From assembly GCF_003611695.1 (NCBI RefSeq), contig NZ_RAWE01000094.1, positions 1 through 34,914 on the forward strand: a stretch of 34,914 nt of DNA. Direction: 5' to 3'. Under the pieces are notes generated by a model. The model made no database searches. It was given only the letters and a program-made list of their open reading frames with translations, and had not been told where the DNA came from. Positions 1 to 7,675 of the stretch are shown here, in pieces (within the stretch, counting starts at the first letter, position 1; the number at the start of each line of letters is the position of its first letter). A program made the position numbers and the translations under genes. Origin of the DNA: Corallococcus carmarthensis. GTDB lineage: Bacteria; Myxococcota; Myxococcia; Myxococcales; Myxococcaceae.

Positions 1-315
1 GCCCAGGGCCCCTTCGTGGTGCACGTTGCTCACACTCGCCCTCCTCGCCCGTCCCCACCCGCGCCCCACCGAGGGGTCCATTTCAGAACCTGTGCAGCCC
101 CCACCGTCATGGCGAGGCCTGATCGTCGACGGCCGGTAGCCTCCTCGCGCTCGCGTCAGCGGGTGGACAGAGCGCCATGCCCTCGGGGCGGGAATGCAGG
201 AGGAGCGGCTCCAATACCAACGGATGGACACCGCGCGTGGAGCCGCAGCGCACGCTCGGCAGCAGGACCGAAGGCGGTTAGGGTGGCGGCGCCTTCACAG
301 CGCGGGAGCAATGCC
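1..315. other. Non-coding stretch upstream of the first gene
   Basis: No gene is supported here. The plus frame stays open through it, but the translation is Arg/Pro/Ser-rich, lacks any fold-like pattern and has no ribosome site at its first start codon. I see no tRNA, repeat or clear promoter. It presumably holds the promoter and leader of the downstream oxidoreductase pair. Confidence 0.6.
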
Positions 316-1302
316 ATGAAAGCAGTGCGCTTCTCGGCCTTCGGGCCGCCCCCCGACGTCGCCCAGGTGGTGGAGGAGTCCCCAGCGCCGCTGAAGTCCG
401 GCGAGGCGCGGCTGGCCGTGCTCGCCACGCCCATCAACCCCTCCGACCTGCTCACCCTCTCCGGCGAATACGGCGTGCTGCCCAAGCTGCCCGCCACGCC
501 CGGCAATGAAGGTGTGGGCCGCGTGGTGGAGGTGTCGGGCTCCGACGCCGTCTCCGTGGGCGACCTCGTGTTCCTCCCGCTGGGCGCGGGCACCTGGCGC
601 ACCCACCTCACCGCGCCCGCCGCGCAGCTGTTGCCCGTGCCGCCGGGCCTGGACCTGCTCCAGGCCAGCATGCTGCTCATCAACCCGCCCACCGCCTATC
701 TGATGCTGCGCCAGTTCGTGACGCTCCAGCCCGGCGAGTGGGTGGTGCAGAACGCCGCCAACTCCGCGGTGGGCCGCTACCTCATCACCCTGGCGCAGGT
801 GATGGGCCTGAAGACCGTCAACGTCGTGCGCCGCCAGGAGCTGGCCGACGAGCTCAAGGCCCAGGGCGCGGACGTCGTGCTGCTGGACACGGACGAGCTC
901 CCCCAGAAGGTGCGCGCGGCCACCGGCGGCGCGAAGGTGCGGCTGGGCATCGACGCGGTGGGCGGAGACTCCGCTCGCAGGGTCGGCGACTGTCTGGCGA
1001 CGGGCGGCGTGCTGGTGAACTACGGCGCCATGAGCGGCAAGGGCCCCCAGCTGTCCGCGGCGGCCTCCATCTTCAAGGACGTCACCCTGCGCGGCTTCTG
1101 GCTGACGCGCTGGCTGCGCGACGCCCCGCGCGAGGAGCAGAACGCCACCCTGGCCCGGCTGGCGGAGCTGATGGCCGTGGGAACGCTGCAGGCGCCGGTG
1201 GATGGCACCTATCCGCTGGAGCGCATCCAGGACGCGGTGAAGCGCGCGATGGAGCCGGGCCGCAACGGGAAGATCCTGCTCACCCCCAACCCCGCGGCGT
1301 GA
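316..1302 (+). CDS. Enoyl-thioester-reductase-like zinc-independent MDR oxidoreductase
   Basis: 328-aa medium-chain dehydrogenase/reductase of the 2-enoyl thioester reductase (MECR/Etr1) type, which reduces trans-2-enoyl thioesters with NADPH. Seen: the INPSD motif (residues 40-44), a following GEY whose Tyr52 sits where the family keeps its catalytic tyrosine, GNEGVG (63-68), and the family-typical QNAANSAVG nucleotide-binding segment (145-153). No zinc-ligand cysteine cluster is visible. The start was chosen for the GGGAG at 304-308, 7 nt before the ATG, and because homology-like sequence begins there; the open frame further upstream looks non-coding. It is followed 33 nt later by an SDR gene, so the two probably form an operon. 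The real substrate is unknown; it could equally be annotated as a generic quinone-oxidoreductase-like protein. Confidence 0.9.
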   Translation: MKAVRFSAFGPPPDVAQVVEESPAPLKSGEARLAVLATPINPSDLLTLSGEYGVLPKLPATPGNEGVGRVVEVSGSDAVSVGDLVFLPLGAGTWRTHLTAPAAQLLPVPPGLDLLQASMLLINPPTAYLMLRQFVTLQPGEWVVQNAANSAVGRYLITLAQVMGLKTVNVVRRQELADELKAQGADVVLLDTDELPQKVRAATGGAKVRLGIDAVGGDSARRVGDCLATGGVLVNYGAMSGKGPQLSAAASIFKDVTLRGFWLTRWLRDAPREEQNATLARLAELMAVGTLQAPVDGTYPLERIQDAVKRAMEPGRNGKILLTPNPAA

Positions 1303-1335
1303 AGCACCCGCCGCTCACATGAAGGAACGACGACC

Positions 1336-2100
1336 ATGAAGCGAGTCGAAGGCAAGGTGGCCCTGGTGACCGGCGGCGCGGGGGGCCTGGGCGCCGCGTC
1401 CGCGCGGATGCTCGCGCGCGAGGGCGCGAAGGTGGTGGTCACCGACCGGCGCGAGGCCGAAGCCCGCGCGGTGGCGGAGGAGCTGGGCGACGCGGGCCTG
1501 TTCGTCCCGCTGGACGTCACCCGCGAGGACCAGTGGGTGAGCGCGCTCGCGCGCACGGTGGAGAAGTTCGGGCGGCTGGACGTGCTCGTGAACAACGCCG
1601 GCATGGGCATCGTGAAGGACATCGAGGAGATGTCCCTGGACGAGTGGAAGCTGGTGCACTCGGTCAACCTGGACGGCGTGTTCCTGGGCTGCAAGCACGG
1701 CATCCGCGTGATGAGGGAGTCCAAGTCCCAGGGCTCCATCATCAACATCTCCTCCATCGCGGGGCTCGTGGGCGTGCCGCAGTTCCCCGCGTACTGCTCC
1801 AGCAAGGCCGGCGTGCGCATGCTGTCCAAGTCCGTGGCGCTGCACTGTGCCTACAAGGGCTATGGCATCCGCTGCAATTCCATCCACCCCGGCTACGTGG
1901 AGACCGCCATGGTGGAGGCGCTGGCCCAGGCCGGTGGCCAGGCGGACAAGACGCGCGCGCGCATGCTCAAGGGCATCCCCGCGGGCCGCTTCGGCGAGCC
2001 GGACGACGTGGCCAACGCCGTGGTGTACCTGGCGTCGGACGAGTCCAAGCTGATGACCGGCGCGGAGATGGTCCTCGACGGCGGCGCCACCGCGCAGTAG
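1336..2100 (+). CDS. SDR family NAD(P)-dependent oxidoreductase
   Basis: 254-aa classical short-chain dehydrogenase/reductase. Seen: the TGGAGGLG dinucleotide-binding motif (residues 12-19), an acidic Asp37 after the second strand that suggests NAD(H) preference, NNAG (86-89), and the catalytic Ser140, Tyr153 and Lys157 (YCSSK). The C-terminus ends in the usual TGAEMVLDGG segment. Its length is normal for the family. AAGGA at 1322-1326 precedes the ATG. It sits 33 nt after the MDR reductase and is probably co-transcribed with it. It resembles cyclopentanol or hydroxysteroid dehydrogenases, but substrate cannot be read from sequence. Its 3' end converges, with a 33-nt gap, on the 849-aa minus-strand gene. 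Confidence 0.92.
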   Translation: MKRVEGKVALVTGGAGGLGAASARMLAREGAKVVVTDRREAEARAVAEELGDAGLFVPLDVTREDQWVSALARTVEKFGRLDVLVNNAGMGIVKDIEEMSLDEWKLVHSVNLDGVFLGCKHGIRVMRESKSQGSIINISSIAGLVGVPQFPAYCSSKAGVRMLSKSVALHCAYKGYGIRCNSIHPGYVETAMVEALAQAGGQADKTRARMLKGIPAGRFGEPDDVANAVVYLASDESKLMTGAEMVLDGGATAQ

Positions 2101-2133
2101 CGCGTCAGGCAGTCACGGCGGCGCCCGGGGACG

Positions 2134-4683
2134 TCACTCCCAGGGCGCCCCGAGCAGCTCCCCGAAGCGCATGCCCAGGTCCATGCGGCCCACCATCGCC
2201 TGTCCCCAGGCGTTCGCCTGCGCGGCCCAGGTGACGGGCGTGAGCCCCAGGGTTTCGAAGAGCTTCATCACGTCTCCGCCGCGCTGCAACGCCTTGATCA
2301 TCCGGGCGTAGTCCACGAGCGTGGGGAAGGCCGACTCCGGGAAGAGCACCTCGCGGTCCACGGGCTTCAGCGGCACGCGAGGCTGGAGCGTCACCAGCAG
2401 GCGCTGCGCCTCCACGCGGGCCAGCGTCTCCTGCTGCGCGCGTTCGACGGCCTGTCTGGCATTGAGTTCCTCGGCGGCGCGGCGGGCGTCCTCGGCCCGG
2501 CGCTCCTGGTCGCGGCGGCGGGACTCGGCCACCTGGCGGTCGATTTCGCGCTGCCGTGCGTACTCCGCGTCCTCACGTCTGCGCTCGCGGCGCTCCCGCA
2601 TCATCCGCAGCGCGCCGTGCGTGTCGTCCAGGAAGTCGCGGTGGATGTTCGACTCCTCCGGCGGAGACGGCGTGGCGAGCACGCGCTTCTCGAAGGCAGG
2701 CAGCCACGCTTCGAAGTGCTCCAGCTCCGCGTCCAGCACCTGGAGGACCTGGGCGTCGTGGGACTCCAGCCCGTTGCGCAGCGCCATGGCGCCCTTCGAC
2801 ACGGAGAGGGATGCCGTGCGCGGGCGCGTGCCCACCAGCTCCTCCGCCGCGCCCCAGAGGGCGCGCAGCCTGCGTGGCAGCGCGTCCACCGGCGCGTTGT
2901 CCAGGAGCTGCTCCGTCTGACGGAAGAGCCCTTCCGGATCCACGCGCCACCAGGCCTGGAAGCGCGCGAGGACGTCCCGCTCCGCTTCGCACTGGAACTC
3001 CCAGAGGCGGTCGCGCCAGCTCGCGAAGGCGGTGAGCAGGGCACCGCGTTCTGCGGGATGGGATTGGAAGCGCCGCCAGACGGCTTCGACGAGCATCTCG
3101 CTGCCGGAGAGGGAACTCCAGGAGCGCACCACGCGGGACAGCGGCGTCACCAGGAGGTACTGGCCCGGCCCCTCCCAGACGGCCATCAGCAGCCGGCCGG
3201 GGTGACCGGGGTCGGGGTGCTTCTCCTCGGTCCTGCGCTCCGGAACCAGGCCCGCGTTCCGAGCCCGGGACGGGAACATCATCAACGCTTCCAGCAGGGC
3301 CTCTCCGCTGTACGTGTCGCGAGCCCAGTCGTTCAGCCGCCGCTGTTCGTCCACACCCGAGTGGTGGAGGAAGCGCGCGAACGCGGAGTCACCGAAGCAA
3401 GCGGTGCGGTCCTTCGTCGTGCCCCGGTCGATGGCGTGCACGGTCTCCTCCAGGAAGGCCCACATCGCCTCGGACTCTTCCTCCTCCGGGGCCTCGGGGT
3501 CGTCGCGGGGAGGCGTGGCGGCCCACTCGAAGAAGTCGAGCGCGGTCTCCGCGGGCAGGTCGCGCAGGGCCGAGCGCGCCCAGCGGGCCCAGCGCTGCTG
3601 GCCCTCCGGGCCCCACGCGCGGAAGGGACGCTGCTTCGCGAAGGACAACAGCTCGCCCGCGAGCGAGCCCACGGTGCGCAGGGACACGGTGAGCAGCGCC
3701 TCCAGGGCACCCTCGGGGGGAGGCGAGGGAAGCTCGCGGAGGACCTCCTTCGCGAAGGCCGCGTCGCCGTCCAGTTGCAACCGCGTGAGCAGCCGGCGTG
3801 ACCCCCACTGACTCAGGACGCGACGCGCGAAACTGGTCAGGGTCGCGTCGGATGAATCCAGCGCCTGGGCGACCTCCACCTCGTCGTGAAGGCACAGCGC
3901 GCACTCGAAGCGGACGTCGGGGTCCATGCCATACAGCCCCCGGTGCAGCGCGGCGGAGACGCTCTCCGGCGGCGTCTCATGCGACGCGCGCACCCAGGCG
4001 ACCGCCGCGCGCGAGGACAGCTCCGGCACGTCGAGCACGCCCCGGGCGAGGACGCGGATCCGCTCGCGCTCCTCGGAGCCCAGCCGCGGGGAGAGGCCAT
4101 TGCGCCAGCGCGTCATCGCGAGCATGGCCTCCACCGCCACGCGGCCCTCTCCGTGCAGCAGCTGGTTGCTCACGGAGTAGCGGGCCTCCCGGGACCAGGT
4201 GCCCTGGTGCACCCACGCGAGCGAGGCCAGGAGGCGCAGGGTCGGATCCGGTGACTTGTTCGCCAGCCACTCCAGCGAGTCCGGCATGGGACTGAAGGGC
4301 GCGAGCATCTCCTCCAGGGACGCTTCCTCGATGGGCAAGATCAGCGCCCACGCGTCCTCCAGCTCCCGCGTGAAGCCACGCTGCACGAGGTGGGGCTCGA
4401 TGCGCCGGGCGTCCTCGGCGAGGCGCAGCACCGCGCCCCACTGCCGTGCATAGCGCGCCTCCAGCACCTCCACCTGGGCGGGTTCCAGCGCGGCCGTGCG
4501 GGCCGCCAGGGCGAAGCGGTCCACACCGGACTTCACCAGCGCCCGAGCGGAGCCGTAGCGCTCCAGTGGGATGGGACCGCAGAGGCAGTGCGGGCACGCG
4601 GCGTCAGGGAGGATGAAGCGGATGCAGCTGGGGCAGCGCACCTCGGCGCCCCGGCGCACGCCGCTGTCGAGCAGGGCGGACAT
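2134..4683 (-). CDS. Unrecognised 849-aa zinc-ribbon / helical-repeat / coiled-coil protein
   Basis: No family recognised. An N-terminal zinc ribbon is visible as C17-x2-C20 and C30-x2-C33 (with C35 close by). It is followed by several hundred residues of amphipathic helices resembling HEAT-type repeats, including segments with a spaced LRLLASLAW and VRFECALCLHDE look. At about residues 690-765 lies a strongly charged Arg/Glu coiled coil. A compact C-terminal module (about 775-849) begins with an FPTLVDYARMI-type segment and is rich in Trp, Leu and Gly. There is no signal peptide or membrane segment, so it is probably cytosolic. The start at 4683 lets the zinc ribbon begin close to the N-terminus; the ribosome site is weak. 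It is transcribed alone, divergent from the secreted protein at 4854. A scaffold or nucleic-acid/protein-binding role is conceivable but unproven. Confidence 0.85.
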   Translation of the reverse strand: MSALLDSGVRRGAEVRCPSCIRFILPDAACPHCLCGPIPLERYGSARALVKSGVDRFALAARTAALEPAQVEVLEARYARQWGAVLRLAEDARRIEPHLVQRGFTRELEDAWALILPIEEASLEEMLAPFSPMPDSLEWLANKSPDPTLRLLASLAWVHQGTWSREARYSVSNQLLHGEGRVAVEAMLAMTRWRNGLSPRLGSEERERIRVLARGVLDVPELSSRAAVAWVRASHETPPESVSAALHRGLYGMDPDVRFECALCLHDEVEVAQALDSSDATLTSFARRVLSQWGSRRLLTRLQLDGDAAFAKEVLRELPSPPPEGALEALLTVSLRTVGSLAGELLSFAKQRPFRAWGPEGQQRWARWARSALRDLPAETALDFFEWAATPPRDDPEAPEEEESEAMWAFLEETVHAIDRGTTKDRTACFGDSAFARFLHHSGVDEQRRLNDWARDTYSGEALLEALMMFPSRARNAGLVPERRTEEKHPDPGHPGRLLMAVWEGPGQYLLVTPLSRVVRSWSSLSGSEMLVEAVWRRFQSHPAERGALLTAFASWRDRLWEFQCEAERDVLARFQAWWRVDPEGLFRQTEQLLDNAPVDALPRRLRALWGAAEELVGTRPRTASLSVSKGAMALRNGLESHDAQVLQVLDAELEHFEAWLPAFEKRVLATPSPPEESNIHRDFLDDTHGALRMMRERRERRREDAEYARQREIDRQVAESRRRDQERRAEDARRAAEELNARQAVERAQQETLARVEAQRLLVTLQPRVPLKPVDREVLFPESAFPTLVDYARMIKALQRGGDVMKLFETLGLTPVTWAAQANAWGQAMVGRMDLGMRFGELLGAPWE

Positions 4684-4853
4684 GCCCTGTGTCTACCCCG
4701 GGCCGGGGCGCCGCGCACCCCGGGTTTTCAATGCCTCGGCGGGGTGAGCCATGCATCACGCTTCCATTCGCGAAAGCGTCACAAGGAATTCCTCGCGCCC
4801 CGTTCATACGACTGGCTTTGATGAAGGCGCGCGTTCCATCACGAAAGGGCCCC
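4684..4853. promoter_or_regulatory. Divergent promoter region
   Basis: 170 nt separate the divergent starts at 4683 (-) and 4854 (+). A small inverted repeat, ACGCTT (4758-4763) and AAGCGT (4774-4779) with a 10-nt spacer, lies in the middle. No convincing -35/-10 pair was identified. Confidence 0.4.
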
Positions 4854-6308
4854 ATGCACCGACGTTCCCGAAGCCTCGCGGTTCTGGCCGTCCTCCTCGC
4901 GGGCAGCACCGCACACGCGGACCCCAGTGAGTACTGCAAACGTGTCAGCAACAAGCCCGAAGCGAAGAGCGGGTACGAAGGGGTGACCATCGACGCGAAC
5001 TCCGGGCGCGTGGTGGACGGTCCAACCCGTCTCTCCGAGGGAGACCAGGTCCAATTCGTCTTCGAGGGGAAGAACCCCTTCAAGTATGACTACCGCTTCG
5101 CGGTCACGTCCCAGCCGCTGGGTGCCGCACTGGCCCTGAATTTCCTGGGGAGGATTCCCGGGCTGAACCTGGGCACCCTGAAGCCAACGCCACCGCCCGG
5201 CCTGCTCGCCGCGCCCGGCGCGAGAGCCGCGGCGGTCCCCCAATGCACCTCGTCCGGGGAGCAGAAGTGGGCGCAGGATGCGCTGACGAAGATCGCGGCG
5301 GCGGAGAAGCAAAGCCTGGAGGTCGCCCAGAGCCTGCACTACGTCGACGAGGCCCACGCGTTCCTCCAGGAAACGGAACCCGACACCCTGTCCAAACCTG
5401 CTCGAGTCTGCGAGCGTGCCGAGAAGTTGAAAGCATGGACCCACGCGCCAGGAACGTTCACCTCGGCGACGAGCGTCTTCGCGCAGGACGTCGGTGCGAT
5501 TACTGCCTTCCTCCTCAGGACCACCGACGACCAGGGTGTGACGCTCACTACCACCTGCAGGAGCGACCTCGACACGCGGACGAAGCAGGCGATGACCACC
5601 CTCACGTCCGATGCCGCCGTGTATCAGGCCGCCGCGGTGCGGGTCGAAGCGGAGCTCCAGAGCAGCAAGGCCAGCATCCAGCAACTGGATGCGCTCCTCG
5701 GCAGCACCCTGGGCCGGGAGGACCTCTTCTTCGAGACCCGCTTCGTCTCCGCGCGCGACGAGCCCACGGGCGTGCGGGTGGAGCTCTTCCGCCGCGACCT
5801 TCGCACCGCCGACTCCCCTGAGCGCACCGTGGGGACCGTGAACCTGGAGCTAGGCAAGAGCCCCTTCTCCCTGACGGCGGGCATCGTGCTTTCCAGCATC
5901 GAAAGCCGCCGCATCATCCGCCAGTCCGCGCGCGTGCCCACGGAGGCCAATCCCAATCAGGTGGGGCTCCGCTTCGGCTATGACGAGAGCTCCTCGGTCA
6001 CTGTCGCTCCGGCCATCTTCTTCAACGCACGCCTTTCCGACAGGCCCCGGTTCAACTGGGGAGCCAGCGCGGGCATCGTGACTGCTTCCGCGGACTCCAC
6101 CCTTCGCATCGACTACGCGCTGGGTGTGTTCGGCTCGTTCCGGGACATCTTCTACCTCCACCTGGGACTCCAGGCGGGCCAGCGCAACACCCTGGCCGGT
6201 GGGTTCAAGGAGGGCGAGGAGGTTCCCGCCGACCTGCCCGACCCCATCCCCACGACCAAGGACTGGAAGGCGGGCGTCCTGTTCGGGTTCTCGCTCCAGC
6301 TGAACTGA
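4854..6308 (+). CDS. Secreted or outer-membrane protein of unknown function
   Basis: 484 aa. A signal peptide is visible at residues 1-22 (Arg-rich n-region, LAVLAVLL core, AHA cleavage site before Asp23). The central third is helical and charged. The last 110 residues alternate hydrophobic and polar positions, with many Gly and aromatic residues, and end in a hydrophobic strand (FGFSLQLN). This is the usual look of beta strands of an outer-membrane barrel, although the protein is not mainly strand. The start at 4854 was chosen because it gives a clean signal peptide and has AAAGGG at 4844-4849; an ATG at 4821 in the same frame would add 11 residues and has no ribosome site. No family recognised. 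The remnant of an SDR gene begins immediately behind its stop codon. Confidence 0.85.
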   Translation: MHRRSRSLAVLAVLLAGSTAHADPSEYCKRVSNKPEAKSGYEGVTIDANSGRVVDGPTRLSEGDQVQFVFEGKNPFKYDYRFAVTSQPLGAALALNFLGRIPGLNLGTLKPTPPPGLLAAPGARAAAVPQCTSSGEQKWAQDALTKIAAAEKQSLEVAQSLHYVDEAHAFLQETEPDTLSKPARVCERAEKLKAWTHAPGTFTSATSVFAQDVGAITAFLLRTTDDQGVTLTTTCRSDLDTRTKQAMTTLTSDAAVYQAAAVRVEAELQSSKASIQQLDALLGSTLGREDLFFETRFVSARDEPTGVRVELFRRDLRTADSPERTVGTVNLELGKSPFSLTAGIVLSSIESRRIIRQSARVPTEANPNQVGLRFGYDESSSVTVAPAIFFNARLSDRPRFNWGASAGIVTASADSTLRIDYALGVFGSFRDIFYLHLGLQAGQRNTLAGGFKEGEEVPADLPDPIPTTKDWKAGVLFGFSLQLN

Positions 6309-6315
6309 AGCCCCC

Positions 6316-6543
6316 ACTCGCGTCAACGTCCTGTCCCCCGGGCTGACGCGCGACACGGCCATCGACTGGGGCGTCCCGCAGGAGCAGGCCGGCGCGTTCC
6401 TGGACGCGCTCGTGAGCAAGGTGCCGCTCAAGAAGCCCGGCACCGTGCGAGACATGGCGGACGCGGCGTACTTCCTCGCGACGTGCGCCTACGCCACCGG
6501 GCAGGTCATCGACATCGATGGCGGCTGGACCGCCGGGGCGTAG
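6316..6543 (+). pseudogene. 3' remnant of an SDR oxidoreductase gene
   Basis: Reading from 6316 gives 75 residues and a stop at 6541-6543 that match only the C-terminal third of a classical SDR. They begin with the TRVNVLSPG strand that follows the active-site helix and end in the diagnostic TGQVIDIDGGW segment. The Rossmann nucleotide-binding motif, NNAG and the Ser-Tyr-Lys active site are all missing. In this frame a stop codon at 6301-6303 closes it upstream and no plausible start codon or ribosome site is present. It abuts the 3' end of the preceding gene, so a deletion or recombination has joined the two. The sequence differs clearly from the C-termini of the SDRs at 1336 and 18322, so it is not a duplicate of either. 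Confidence 0.85.
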
Positions 6544-6614
6544 GTGGACAGGCGGGCCGCTCCGGGCCGGAGTGGTTCGCGGAGAAGGACCGCCGCGAGC
6601 CGTGAGTCCGTGGG

Positions 6615-7544
6615 TCAGCGTGGCTTCGCGGGGCCGGGCCTCCTCGCGAGCCGCGCCTCCAACCCGTCGAGCCACACGCCCAGGCCCTGCTCGAACAGCG
6701 CATCGAAGTCGAGATCGAATCCCGGGCGCAGGCCGGTCAGTACCTTCTCGAAGTGCGGAAAGCGCCCCGACGTCGCAACCCGGAGGAAGGCGTCCAGGTT
6801 GCGCCGCATGAACTCCTCGTCGTTCATGCCGGACTGGGCGACGGCGTCGGCCTCGGACTCGAGGTTGACCGCGATGCCCTGCACGAATGCGTGGAGCAGC
6901 ACGTGGACGCGCATCGCCTCCTGTGCCGGGAGCCGCGTCTCCTCCAGCGCCCTCATGATCCAGTCCGCGTACGCGAGCGCGTTCTCCTGTGGCTGGGGCC
7001 GCGTGAGGTTCACCACGCGCGCGAGCCAGGGATGGCGCTGGAAGACACGCCATTCCAGCCGGGCGGCCAGCTCCAGCTGCGCACGCCACCCCGCCGGAGG
7101 CTTCGCCGGCAGCCGTTCCTCCGCGAAGGCGACCTCCGCCATCATGAAGAGCAGCACGTCCTTGCTCGCCACGTAGCGGTAGAGCGACATCACCGGCAGG
7201 CCGAGCTTCGCCGCGACTCCGCGAATGGACAGCGCCGGCAATCCCTCGTCATCCGCGATGGCGATGGCCGCGCGAACGATGCGCTCGCGCGTCAGGTCCG
7301 CCGAGCCCCGCGTCGTACCGGACCGGGACGGCCCACCCGCGACGATCGTTCCGACGCGCGGCACGGCCTTCACCACGCCTTCCTGCGCCAGGGTCCGCAG
7401 GGCATGCGCCGCTGTCGCGAGCGCGACCTTCCACCGCCGGGCCAGCTCCCGCGTGGAGGGCAGCCGGTCACCGGGCTGCAACGCCCCGGTGCGAAGCTGC
7501 CGCTTCACGTCGTCGACGATGCGCTGGTACGGAGCGATGGCCAT
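6615..7544 (-). CDS. GntR-TetR fusion transcriptional regulator
   Basis: 309 aa with two DNA-binding domains in tandem. Residues about 1-68 form a GntR-type winged helix (QPGDRLPSTRELA, then the VPRVGTIVA wing), closest in look to the short YtrA-like branch. Residues about 84-132 form a TetR-type helix-turn-helix (LSIRGVAAKLGLPVMSLYRYV). The remainder is a helical TetR C-terminal ligand/dimer domain with a Trp-rich end. The ATG at 7544 was chosen because the GntR domain begins directly there; upstream in-frame codons would add 63 residues read from the intergenic region. It is divergent from the flavin monooxygenase and probably represses both genes: the palindrome 7551-7562 lies 6 nt before its own ATG. 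The ligand is unknown. Confidence 0.9.
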   Translation of the reverse strand: MAIAPYQRIVDDVKRQLRTGALQPGDRLPSTRELARRWKVALATAAHALRTLAQEGVVKAVPRVGTIVAGGPSRSGTTRGSADLTRERIVRAAIAIADDEGLPALSIRGVAAKLGLPVMSLYRYVASKDVLLFMMAEVAFAEERLPAKPPAGWRAQLELAARLEWRVFQRHPWLARVVNLTRPQPQENALAYADWIMRALEETRLPAQEAMRVHVLLHAFVQGIAVNLESEADAVAQSGMNDEEFMRRNLDAFLRVATSGRFPHFEKVLTGLRPGFDLDFDALFEQGLGVWLDGLEARLARRPGPAKPR

Positions 7545-7550
7545 GGTCTT

Positions 7551-7562
7551 TGTACTAGTACA
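7551..7562. promoter_or_regulatory. Palindrome TGTACTAGTACA, candidate operator
   Basis: A perfect 12-bp palindrome, GTAC-TA-GTAC with flanking T/A. It lies 6 nt upstream of the regulator's start codon, where binding would block transcription or initiation. The GT...AC layout agrees with operators of GntR-family proteins. It shares its GTAC half-sites with the second palindrome at 7656-7674. Confidence 0.6.
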
Positions 7563-7655
7563 GATGGCGCCTGTGCGCAGGCCCTGCCCCACGCGCGCCG
7601 CCTGAGCTAGCACAGCCGTGGACATCCTCTGGAGCCTCGTTGTGGAGCCTGGCGT

Positions 7656-7674
7656 GTGCGTACACCGTACGCAC
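7656..7674. promoter_or_regulatory. Inverted repeat GTGCGTAC-ACC-GTACGCAC, candidate operator
   Basis: Perfect 8-bp arms with a 3-bp spacer. It ends 1 nt before the ATG of the monooxygenase at 7676. Its core, GTAC-N3-GTAC, mirrors the palindrome before the divergent regulator. It is the best candidate for the regulator's second operator, and may alternatively act at the RNA level by hiding the start codon in a hairpin. Confidence 0.6.
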
Positions 7675-7675
7675 C

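Noticed and set aside
16-315. N-terminal extension of the first oxidoreductase gene in an open frame
   Set aside because: Arg/Pro-rich, no ribosome site at its start, and the enzyme family begins at 316 with a good GGGAG site.
2134-4683. Second EAD-containing partner for the EAD-trypsin
   Set aside because: Neither terminus of the 849-aa protein has the EAD1 pattern, and the genes are 17 kb apart.
7640-7675. TTG start adding 12 residues to the flavin monooxygenase
   Set aside because: It would make the added residues run through the inverted repeat, and the FAD-binding strand begins directly after the ATG at 7676.
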